Source of the DNA: Chloroflexi bacterium RBG_16_56_11
GTDB lineage: Bacteria > Chloroflexota > Dehalococcoidia > Dehalococcoidales > RBG-16-60-22
Assembly (NCBI GenBank): GCA_001796865.1
Contig: MGNQ01000004.1
Location: forward strand, 20,708 to 32,208
Direction of reading: 5' to 3'
DNA length: 11,501 bases
The translations under genes and the position numbers were made by a program. The notes beneath the pieces were generated by a model, which saw nothing but the letters and a program-made list of their open reading frames with translations, made no database searches and was not told the DNA's origin. Shown piece by piece: positions 1 to 5,948 of the stretch (its first letter is position 1; every line of letters begins with the position of its first letter).

Positions 1-1
1 C

Positions 2-70
2 GCCGCGGCCGCAGAGCCGTCGATGACGAAGCCGGAGCCTCCGGCTGAGGAGAAAAAAGAGACCGCCTGA
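2..70 (+). CDS. C-terminal tail of an upstream protein (partial, 5' end outside window)
   Basis: An open frame runs from the window edge to a TGA at 68-70 and encodes 22 residues rich in Ala, Glu, Lys and Pro (four alanines, then EPSMTKPEPPAEEKKETA). Such a charged, low-complexity tail fits the unstructured C-terminus of a real protein, and the stop is followed 53 bp later by priA in the same direction. In many bacteria priA lies just downstream of gmk and rpoZ, so the omega subunit of RNA polymerase is one candidate. That is a guess from gene order only, because no diagnostic domain remains in the window. Confidence 0.5.
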   Translation, partial: AAAAEPSMTKPEPPAEEKKETA

Positions 71-84
71 ACCGGGGCGGTTTT
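62..84 (+). terminator. Possible weak rho-independent terminator overlapping the upstream stop codon
   Basis: ACCGCC (62-67) can pair with GGCGGT (76-81) around an 8-nt loop that contains the TGA stop, and the stem ends in TTTT (81-84). The stem is only 6 bp and the U-tract short, so it would be a leaky terminator or an attenuator before priA. This is a sequence-only call. Confidence 0.35.
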
Positions 85-123
85 CGTGCTGGGCATATAT
101 GTTGCCGACATCCGGAGTCCGCG

Positions 124-2535
124 ATGAAATACGCCGAGGTGAGTGTCAATTCGCCCGCCGCCCAGCGCCGGACATTTAGCTACTCTGTACCCGACCGGCT
201 CGAGGTCAACCCGGGACACGCCGTCCTGGTGCCTTTCGGAGAAAAAGAGCTTCAGGGGGTCGTCCTGGAGCTGAGCCCGCAGCCCGCCGTCGAAGATACG
301 CGAGAGATTCTGGACATCATCGAGCCGGAGCCGGTGCTATCCTCAATCCACATTGGCCTGGCGCGCTGGATTAGCGACTACTATCTGTCGCCCCTTTTTG
401 ACGCCGTTGCCATGATGTTGCCCCCGGGATTCGAGCGCCGGGCAGTCACGTCGGTGAATCTCGTACATCCTCCTACTGATACTTCAACTCTTAGTGACGA
501 CCAGCAGCGGACTATCGATTTAGTCGCGGGCGGGACTACCGCGATGAGGGTCCTGGAAAGGAAGCTGGGAAAGAAAAAAGCCCAGGCGATAGTCACGCAG
601 TTAGTCAGGCAGGGATTGTTTTCACGCACCTACGAGCTGGCCCCGGTCCGCGTCCGACCCCGGCAGGAGCTTTACATAAATCTAAAACAGGATAATGCGG
701 ATTTATCTGACCTGACGTCCCGGCAATCGGCCCTTATCGCATTTATAAAAGATAAACCGGGTCCGGTGGCCTGGGCGGTCGTCAGGCATGAGACCGGAAT
801 TACTAAAGATGTCGTTAATGCATTGGTACGCCGGGGACTCCTGGCTACCAGCCAGGTCGAGGTCAGTCGCGAACCGATATCCTACGAAGGCATCGCTCCG
901 TCCGTACCCCTGGCATTGAACTCTGATCAGCAGTCCGCTTTTTCGTCCGTAGCCGCGGCTCTGGCTCACGCTGGTGGGAAAAACAGGCTGCCGGAGACGT
1001 TTTTACTTCATGGTGTGACTGGCAGCGGCAAAACGGAAATTTATCTACAGTCCCTCGCTGAGGCGATCAGATTGGGGAAAAGGGGCATTGTCCTGGTGCC
1101 GGAAATAGCACTGACGCCCCAGACTATCGAGCGGTTCGCCGCGCGTTTTTCCCGCCGGGTAGCCATTCTGCACAGCAAACTTTCCCTGGGCGAGCAGTAT
1201 GACGAGTGGCGGCGTATCCGTCGCGGTGAGTTCGATGTCGTCATCGGTTCCCGCAGCGCCATTTTCGCCCCCCAGCCCGACCTCGGCCTCATTATCATCG
1301 ATGAAGAGCACGAGTGGACCTATAAACAGGATATCTCACCGCGTTACCACGCCCGCGCCGTCGCTGAAAAGCTGGCAGGGCTGACCGGGGCAGTCCTGGT
1401 TCTGGGTAGCGCCACGCCTGGTGTCGAGTCCTATTTCCGGGCCCAGAACGGAGATTACAAATTGCTGCGACTGCCCGGGCGCGTCGTCCCGGTTAACGGG
1501 GCGGCGCTGCCGCAGGTCGAGGTTGTGGACATGCGGCAGGAGCTAAAGGCGGGCAACCGCGATATTTTCAGCCGGTCCCTGGCCCGGGCGATCAACCTTG
1601 CCGTTGCCGGCGGAGAGCAGATCATTCTCTTTCTCAACCGGAGGGGCGGTGCCACCTTTATCCAGTGCCGCCGCTGCGGTTTCGTCCTGCGCTGCCGCCG
1701 CTGCGATGTTCCCCTGTCCCAGCACCCGTCGGAGAACATCCTCACCTGCCACCAGTGCAACTACCGGGCGTCCGTCCCGACGGTCTGTCCCAGCTGCGGC
1801 AGTCCCCAGCTCAAGTTCCTGGGCGCCGGTACCCAGAAGCTGGAGCAGGAGGTGAAATACCAGTTTCCCCGTGCCCGGCAGCTCCGCTGGGATAGCGACA
1901 TCACCACCGGCAAGAACTCTCACGAGACTATCCTGAAAAAGTTCCGCGACCGCCAGGCGGAAATCCTCGTCGGCACGCAGATGGTCGCCAAGGGACTGGA
2001 TATACCCTCCGTGACCCTGGTGGGCGTGGTCAGCGCCGATACCAGCTTGAACCTCCCTGATTTTCGCGCCGGGGAGAGAACCTTCCAGCTCCTTAGCCAG
2101 GTTGCCGGCCGCGCTGGGAGGGGAGTGGCGGGTGGCAGAGTTATCATCCAGACCTTCTCTCCTGAGCATTACGCCATCAAGGCAGCCGCCCGGCACGATT
2201 ACGCTTCTTTTTACGAGCAGGAGCTTGCCTACCGCCGGATGTTCCATAATCCCCCTTTTACCAGGCTGGCCAGGCTTACTTATGCCCATGCCAGCGATGC
2301 CCGGTGTCAGGAAGAAGCAGAGCGCCTGAAAAAAGTCGTGGCCACCGAAATCGATGCCCTCGGGTTAGCCGGTATTGAAATCCTCGGGCCTGCCCCGGCC
2401 TTTATCCGGCGTCTACGCGGCCGGTACCGCTGGCAGCTTATCCTGCGTGGTCGGGACCTGGCCGCTTTTCTCGCCCCGCTCGACTTGCCCCGGGGCTGGG
2501 CCATCGATATTGACCCCGTCAATCTGGTTCAGTAA
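124..2535 (+). CDS. priA: Primosomal replication restart helicase PriA
   Basis: PriA is a cytoplasmic superfamily 2 3'-to-5' DNA helicase that recognises stalled or collapsed forks and D-loops and reloads the replicative helicase. The 803-residue product (E. coli PriA is 732) shows the full architecture. The N-terminal 3'-DNA-binding region (about residues 1-105) is followed by a winged-helix linker. Walker A is G-V-T-G-S-G-K-T at 297-304, with K303, and the DEEH Walker B motif is at 393-396. Eight zinc-binding cysteines lie at 515, 518, 524, 527, 542, 545, 555 and 558, with the CxxC-x5-CxxC-x14-CxxC-x9-CxxC spacing known from PriA. The helicase motif Q-V-A-G-R-A-G-R-G begins at 659. The ATG at 124 has GGAG at 114-117 with 6-nt spacing. 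No key residue is missing. The gene is followed by def after 46 bp in the same direction, a common bacterial pairing. Confidence 0.97.
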   Translation: MKYAEVSVNSPAAQRRTFSYSVPDRLEVNPGHAVLVPFGEKELQGVVLELSPQPAVEDTREILDIIEPEPVLSSIHIGLARWISDYYLSPLFDAVAMMLPPGFERRAVTSVNLVHPPTDTSTLSDDQQRTIDLVAGGTTAMRVLERKLGKKKAQAIVTQLVRQGLFSRTYELAPVRVRPRQELYINLKQDNADLSDLTSRQSALIAFIKDKPGPVAWAVVRHETGITKDVVNALVRRGLLATSQVEVSREPISYEGIAPSVPLALNSDQQSAFSSVAAALAHAGGKNRLPETFLLHGVTGSGKTEIYLQSLAEAIRLGKRGIVLVPEIALTPQTIERFAARFSRRVAILHSKLSLGEQYDEWRRIRRGEFDVVIGSRSAIFAPQPDLGLIIIDEEHEWTYKQDISPRYHARAVAEKLAGLTGAVLVLGSATPGVESYFRAQNGDYKLLRLPGRVVPVNGAALPQVEVVDMRQELKAGNRDIFSRSLARAINLAVAGGEQIILFLNRRGGATFIQCRRCGFVLRCRRCDVPLSQHPSENILTCHQCNYRASVPTVCPSCGSPQLKFLGAGTQKLEQEVKYQFPRARQLRWDSDITTGKNSHETILKKFRDRQAEILVGTQMVAKGLDIPSVTLVGVVSADTSLNLPDFRAGERTFQLLSQVAGRAGRGVAGGRVIIQTFSPEHYAIKAAARHDYASFYEQELAYRRMFHNPPFTRLARLTYAHASDARCQEEAERLKKVVATEIDALGLAGIEILGPAPAFIRRLRGRYRWQLILRGRDLAAFLAPLDLPRGWAIDIDPVNLVQ

Positions 2536-2570
2536 ACTTAGAGTATATCATTCGTTCAAACGGATGTTAA

Positions 2571-2584
2571 GGAGAAATGCGATG
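2571..2584 (+). promoter_or_regulatory. Ribosome binding site fixing the def start
   Basis: AAGGAGAA (2569-2576) lies 7 nt, measured from its GGAG core, ahead of the ATG at 2582. This selects that ATG over in-frame upstream starts, which would run the protein back into priA as non-homologous sequence. Confidence 0.85.
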
Positions 2585-3070
2585 GCGGTTTTGCCTATCC
2601 GGACGGTGCCCGACCCCATCCTCAGGCGGAAGACGAAGCGTGTCATCAGCATCGACCGCTCGGTGAAGAAGCTGGTAAGCGATATGTGCGAGACGCTGCA
2701 CGCCGATGAAGTACGGGTGGGGCTGGCGGCGCCCCAGGTGGGCATCTCGCTCCGTCTCACTGTCATCTGCCTCCCCGGTGAGGAAGATATCATCCTGATA
2801 AACCCGTTGATCGTCCGCCGCAAAGGGGAACGCCTTGTCTCCGAAGGATGCCTCAGCGTCCCCGGGTACGTTGGGGAGCTTCATCGGGCCGAGTCAGTGA
2901 CCGTTAAGGGTCTCGATCTGGCCGGTAAAGAGGTTCGCTTAAAAGGCGAAGGACTATTGTCCCAGGCCCTGGAACACGAAATCGACCACCTCAATGGTGT
3001 CCTGTATATCGACCACCCCGGATGCGCGGAGACCTTGCGGAAATTAGAACCGGAAGATAAAGAAATATGA
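2582..3070 (+). CDS. def: Peptide deformylase
   Basis: This cytoplasmic metalloenzyme removes the formyl group from the N-terminal Met of nascent proteins. The 162-residue product has the usual length and all three family motifs. Motif 1 reads R-V-G-L-A-A-P-Q at 45-52. Motif 2 is E-G-C-L-S at 88-92, where C90 is a metal ligand. Motif 3 is H-E-I-D-H at 132-136, where H132 and H136 are metal ligands and E133 is the catalytic base. Motif 1 departs from the usual GxGLAAPQ because the first Gly is Arg45; the rest is intact, so I expect an active enzyme. The start at 2582 has a strong Shine-Dalgarno site. The gene sits 46 bp behind priA and is probably co-transcribed with it. The usual partner fmt (Met-tRNA formyltransferase) is not next to it here. 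Confidence 0.96.
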   Translation: MAVLPIRTVPDPILRRKTKRVISIDRSVKKLVSDMCETLHADEVRVGLAAPQVGISLRLTVICLPGEEDIILINPLIVRRKGERLVSEGCLSVPGYVGELHRAESVTVKGLDLAGKEVRLKGEGLLSQALEHEIDHLNGVLYIDHPGCAETLRKLEPEDKEI

Positions 3071-3085
3071 GCGGCGGGCAGAGGC

Positions 3086-3373
3086 TTAGTAGCTATCCGT
3101 CGTGAGTTGCTGGATAATGTGGTTGTAGCGACTGGTTACCACCGCCTCGGCGGCCACGCCTGATACGGGGTCGGAGTTGAAGTAGAACAGGTCGTCGAGC
3201 TTGTAGTCGGGAAAAGCCTTTTTAGCCCCGATGATAAATTTCTCGTTGATGCCGCGCTTGCCCTCGCGGACGCGGTAGACCTGGCTCACCGATAGCCCCA
3301 TCGCCCTGGCCAGATGCGAGAGGTTATCGTACCTGCTTTTGGACAGTTCGAATACTCTCGTCTTGATTATCAT
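3086..3373 (-). CDS. Small helix-turn-helix (XRE/Cro-like) regulator
   Basis: This is a 95-residue protein, likely a DNA-binding transcription regulator acting in the cytoplasm. A helix-turn-helix is visible: helix 2 at about 18-25 (LSHLARAM), a turn at Gly26-Leu27, and the recognition helix at about 28-38 (SVSQVYRVREG). A basic K-R-G-I-N-E-K segment and a conserved-looking A-F-P-D-Y-K-L-D-D-L-F block (53-63) follow. The C-terminal 30 residues show no recognisable domain. I chose the ATG at 3373: the only in-frame alternatives are a TTG at 3433 and a GTG at 3409, both upstream of the predicted transcription start, and the family-like N-terminus (M-I-I-K-T-R-V) begins here. The gene converges on def with a 15-bp gap and diverges from the permease. 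Dyads around its promoter suggest autoregulation. Its targets are unknown. Confidence 0.8.
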   Translation of the reverse strand: MIIKTRVFELSKSRYDNLSHLARAMGLSVSQVYRVREGKRGINEKFIIGAKKAFPDYKLDDLFYFNSDPVSGVAAEAVVTSRYNHIIQQLTTDSY

Positions 3374-3395
3374 CTGAAGGCCGCTCTCGAAAAAA

Positions 3396-3409
3396 GTGTC
3401 AACTGGCAC
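3396..3409. promoter_or_regulatory. Candidate operator dyad at the HTH-gene transcription start
   Basis: GTGTCA-AC-TGGCAC is an imperfect inverted repeat (5 of 6 pairs) that covers the predicted +1 of the HTH gene. A bound repressor here would block transcription initiation. Binding by the neighbouring HTH protein is inferred from position only. Confidence 0.4.
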
Positions 3410-3410
3410 T

Positions 3411-3440
3411 ATTATAGTATTTAATTGTTCCAAATGTCAA
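3411..3440 (-). promoter_or_regulatory. Sigma-70-type promoter for the HTH regulator
   Basis: Read on the minus strand, a perfect TTGACA -35 box (3440-3435) and a perfect TATAAT -10 box (3416-3411) are separated by 18 bp. Transcription should start near 3404, giving a leader of about 30 nt before the ATG at 3373. This is the best promoter match in the window. Confidence 0.8.
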
Positions 3441-3451
3441 ATAGTTTAACA
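3435..3451. promoter_or_regulatory. Candidate second operator dyad overlapping the -35 box
   Basis: TGTCAAA-TAG-TTTAACA is an imperfect inverted repeat (6 of 7 pairs) that includes the -35 hexamer. It shares the hexamer TGTCAA with the dyad at 3396-3409, the two copies being 38 bp apart. AT-richness makes chance similarity possible. Confidence 0.35.
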
Positions 3452-3478
3452 CAATATTTTACTCTTGTTACGCTATTT

Positions 3479-3510
3479 CACCAGCCCCCGTCCCCGGCTG
3501 GTGTTTTATT
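3479..3510 (+). terminator. Rho-independent terminator upstream of the permease
   Basis: CACCAGCC (3479-3486) pairs perfectly with GGCTGGTG (3496-3503) around a 9-nt C-rich loop, followed by TTTTATT on the plus strand. The minus-strand side has no U-tract, so it acts on plus-strand transcripts. The only plus-strand gene upstream is def, so it probably ends priA-def read-through after the transcript has crossed the HTH gene in antisense. Confidence 0.65.
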
Positions 3511-3520
3511 TACCGTACAA

Positions 3521-3529
3521 TGCTATAAT
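3521..3529 (+). promoter_or_regulatory. Extended -10 promoter for the permease cluster
   Basis: TGCTATAAT combines a perfect TATAAT (3524-3529) with a TGn extension. No good -35 box is seen 16-18 bp upstream (GTGTTT), which is typical of extended -10 promoters. Transcription should start near 3536, only about 8 nt before the permease ATG. Confidence 0.6.
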
Positions 3530-3543
3530 TACTAATTAAATAT

Positions 3544-5019
3544 ATGCCTGATAGTTTACCGTTGAAACCTGGAGACAGGGTCTTTCGTCCCCTTAGAATC
3601 AAACATTTCCGACTCAAAAGGGTTCTCGGCGTCCCTGGCCTCTTTAGTGCTGGCTACGGGGATGTCGGCTCCTCAATTTACTACGCCCTGGGCATCGTCG
3701 CCATCGTCGCCCTGGGGGCCACGCCCATCGCCTTGGGCGTAGCCGGCCTCATCTATATTTTTAACGCCCTGAGCTACGCCGAGGGTGGCGCTATGATACC
3801 CGAGGCCGGTGGTTCGGCCAGCTTCGCCCGGCACGGCATTAACGATACTGTCGGGTTTATCGCCGGCTGGGCGCTGATGCTCAGCTACATCGCCACCATG
3901 GCGATTTCCGCTTACACTATTCCGCCGTATCTGTCCTATTTCTGGCCGGTGCTTAACGAAGCCTCCATCGGAACCCTCGTCGCCATGGGTATTATCGCTT
4001 TTTTAATGGTTATCAACGTGCTTGGCGTCAGGGAGTCGACCGGCCTGAATATATTGTTCATTGGACTGGATATCGCTACCCAGGTCTCGATTGTCGTCCT
4101 GGGGATTGTTCTGATACTGGCAGTCAATCCCGGCGTCCTGGCCCAGAATATGTTCGGCCAGGGGAACTGGCCGGCGACGCCGAACCTCATCATGGGGATA
4201 GCTATCGCTGCCCTCTGTTTTACCGGAGTCGAGACTGTTTCCCAGCTTGCCGAAGAGACCCGGCGACCGGCTGAGCGGATCCCCCACGCCTATGTCCTGA
4301 TGATTATCGCTGTTCTCGTTCTCTTCGCTGGCATATCCATCGTCGCCCTTTCGGCGATGACGCCGCAGGTGCTGGGCGATCCCATCAACGGATGGGCGCG
4401 CGACCCCGTGGCTGGCATTGCCGCTAACCTCCCGTCGGAGACGCTTCGTGATATCTTCGCTCCGCTGGTCGCCGTTCTGGCGGCCAGTATCCTCCTGACG
4501 GCCACTAACGCTGGACTTCTCGGTATTTCACGTTTAACGTTTTACCTTTCTTCTCATCAACAACTGCCCAAAGCGCTGGGGAAAATACATCATCAGTTCA
4601 GGACGCCTCATGTAGCCATTATATTATTCTGCCTGATTGCCATTATCATGCTCGGTCCGGGGTTTACCAATCCTAATTTCTTCGCGGATTTAGGAAAACT
4701 ATATGTCTTCGGTTCATTGCTCTGCTTCACACTGGCGCACGCCGCCATACTGAGCCTGAGAATAAAGAAACCGAAGTTGCCCCGTCCCTTCAAATTGCGA
4801 TGGAATATTCGCATCAAAGAAAAGGAGCTGCCACTTACGGTTATCCTTGGTCTTCTGACTAATGCCGGGATATGGATAGTGGTCGTTGTCACACAGCCGT
4901 TCAGTCGCTGGGCGGGCCTCGGCTGGATGGCGGGAGGCCTCGTCATCTACATTATCTTCCGGAAATTTAGACGCAAGCCCACCGAGGAGTGGGAGATTAA
5001 ACCGGAAAAGGAGAAATAG
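3544..5019 (+). CDS. APC-superfamily permease, possibly a Kup/KimA-like K+ importer
   Basis: This is a 491-residue integral membrane transporter with about 12 hydrophobic segments and a charged C-terminal tail (about 473-491). General annotation would be amino-acid permease (APC/PotE-like). However, TM1 reads G-Y-G-D-V-G-S-S-I-Y-Y (37-47), close to the YGDIGTSPLY signature of Kup, and TM6 has T227-G-V-E230. By my recollection of KimA, D40, Y47, T118, S122, T227 and E230 sit where its K+-binding residues D36, Y43, T121, S125, T230 and E233 lie; the KimA D117 position is Ser114 here. An E-G-G-A-M-I-P-E-A-G-G-S-A-S-F-A-R block (80-96) follows TM2. The ATG at 3544 has no Shine-Dalgarno site and a very short leader. 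A Usp and two RCK proteins follow downstream, which supports ion transport. Amino-acid transport remains a real alternative. Confidence 0.85.
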   Translation: MPDSLPLKPGDRVFRPLRIKHFRLKRVLGVPGLFSAGYGDVGSSIYYALGIVAIVALGATPIALGVAGLIYIFNALSYAEGGAMIPEAGGSASFARHGINDTVGFIAGWALMLSYIATMAISAYTIPPYLSYFWPVLNEASIGTLVAMGIIAFLMVINVLGVRESTGLNILFIGLDIATQVSIVVLGIVLILAVNPGVLAQNMFGQGNWPATPNLIMGIAIAALCFTGVETVSQLAEETRRPAERIPHAYVLMIIAVLVLFAGISIVALSAMTPQVLGDPINGWARDPVAGIAANLPSETLRDIFAPLVAVLAASILLTATNAGLLGISRLTFYLSSHQQLPKALGKIHHQFRTPHVAIILFCLIAIIMLGPGFTNPNFFADLGKLYVFGSLLCFTLAHAAILSLRIKKPKLPRPFKLRWNIRIKEKELPLTVILGLLTNAGIWIVVVVTQPFSRWAGLGWMAGGLVIYIIFRKFRRKPTEEWEIKPEKEK

Positions 5020-5035
5020 TCTGCCTCCGGGGGTG

Positions 5036-5064
5036 TTGTAGATTTTCGCCAATAGCATTATAAT
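5036..5064 (+). promoter_or_regulatory. Possible internal promoter for the Usp-RCK genes
   Basis: TTGTAG (5036-5041) and a perfect TATAAT (5059-5064) are 17 bp apart in the 77-bp gap after the permease. Transcription would start near 5071. The Usp and RCK genes could therefore be expressed without the permease as well as by read-through. Confidence 0.5.
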
Positions 5065-5096
5065 ACCCACTATCTACTGTCGGTTTAACGTGCTAT

Positions 5097-5513
5097 ATGG
5101 AGTTTAAAAAGGTACTCGTACCTGTGGTCGGCACCGAGGCGGATGAAGAGGCCATGAGACTGGCCTGCCGGCTGGCCAAAAAAGACAAAGGTAAAATCTG
5201 GTCCGTTTTCGTGGTCGCTATCAAGCGCGCCCTGCCGCTGGATGCTGAAATCGAGTCCGAGATTAAAAAGGCCGAGGAAATACTCGACCGCGTCGAGAGC
5301 ATCGCTACCGAGGAAGACTATGAGACGGAAACGGATATCCTCCAGGCCCGGGAAGTCGGCCCGGCCATCGTCGATGAGGCCGTGGAAAGGGGCGTCGACC
5401 TCATCCTCATGGGTATCGCCTACAAGCAGCGCTTCGGGCAGTTCAGCCTGGGTAATGTCGTGCCTTACGTCTTGAAAAATTCCCCCTGTCCGGTTATACT
5501 CTACCAGCAGTGA
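5097..5513 (+). CDS. Universal stress protein (UspA family) with degenerate nucleotide motif
   Basis: A 138-residue cytoplasmic single-domain Usp of normal family length (about 140). The alpha/beta fold is recognisable from the opening K-K-V-L-V-P-V strand (4-10), the V-D-L-I-L-M-G strand (100-106) and the closing block V-L-K-N-S-P-C-P-V-I-L (125-135). The ATP-binding consensus G-x2-G-x9-G-S/T reads G106-I-A-Y109-x9-G119-N120, so the second Gly is Tyr and the Ser/Thr is Asn. The acidic residue usually found after the first strand (V-D) is Val11. It may bind nucleotide poorly, or bind a different ligand. The ATG at 5097 has no clear Shine-Dalgarno site. It lies between a permease and two RCK genes, an arrangement that suggests a regulatory subunit of the transporter in place of a general stress role. 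Confidence 0.92.
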   Translation: MEFKKVLVPVVGTEADEEAMRLACRLAKKDKGKIWSVFVVAIKRALPLDAEIESEIKKAEEILDRVESIATEEDYETETDILQAREVGPAIVDEAVERGVDLILMGIAYKQRFGQFSLGNVVPYVLKNSPCPVILYQQ

Positions 5514-5541
5514 CACGCTGGGTCCGCGGAGATAGTTTCAT

Positions 5542-5940
5542 ATGAAGATACTAATTATGGGGTGCGGGCGGGTCGGTGCCAGGCTGGCCTCCTTGCTGGA
5601 TGAAGACGGCCATAATGTTACCATCCTGGATACGGATACCTACAGCTTTCGCCGGTTGCCGCCTTCTTTCGGAGGAACGGCCCTTTTCGGTAACGGTATC
5701 GACGAGGAAGCGCTCAAGAAAGCCGGTGTCGAAGATATGGATATCTTCATCGCCGTCACTCAGGGCGATAATCGTAATGTCATGGCCTGCCAGCTCGCCA
5801 GGCATATCTTTAACGTCCCCCGGGTGATGTGCCGCATCTACGACCCTCTCCGCGAGGAGATGTATAGTGCCCTCGGGCTGGAGACCGTCAGTCCCACCAA
5901 GGTGATGGCTGAGCTTTTCCGCGATAAGATTAAGGGCTGA
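5542..5940 (+). CDS. RCK_N-only TrkA-type nucleotide-binding protein
   Basis: A 132-residue cytoplasmic protein consisting of one Rossmann RCK_N (TrkA_N) domain, the regulatory module of K+ channels and transporters. The dinucleotide-binding loop is G7-C-G9-R-V-G12, and an acidic residue follows strand 2 (D30, in I-L-D-T-D), typical of NAD(H)/ATP-type binding. An A-V-T-Q-G-D-N-R-N-V block (71-80) matches the usual core of the fold. There is no RCK_C domain: the frame ends with TGA at 5938-5940 and the next gene starts 8 bp later, with no obvious sign of a frameshift. GGAG at 5528-5531 lies 10 nt before the ATG. Together with the next gene it resembles a tandem-RCK TrkA split in two and lacking its first RCK_C. 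Hetero-oligomer formation is inferred. Confidence 0.88.
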   Translation: MKILIMGCGRVGARLASLLDEDGHNVTILDTDTYSFRRLPPSFGGTALFGNGIDEEALKKAGVEDMDIFIAVTQGDNRNVMACQLARHIFNVPRVMCRIYDPLREEMYSALGLETVSPTKVMAELFRDKIKG

Positions 5941-5948
5941 GGAGAAAA

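Noticed and set aside
1543..2289. 248-codon open frame on the minus strand inside priA
   Set aside because: It is fully antisense to conserved priA zinc and helicase motifs; the translation is Ala/Gly/Glu-rich low-complexity sequence without a domain, as expected from GC-rich codon bias.
2375..2581. Longer N-terminus for def reaching back into priA
   Set aside because: The extra residues are out-of-frame priA sequence; the ATG at 2582 has a strong Shine-Dalgarno site and starts the deformylase homology.
3374..3433. Longer HTH protein starting at TTG 3433
   Set aside because: The added codons lie across the -10 box and the predicted start of transcription, so the promoter at 3411-3440 could not express them.
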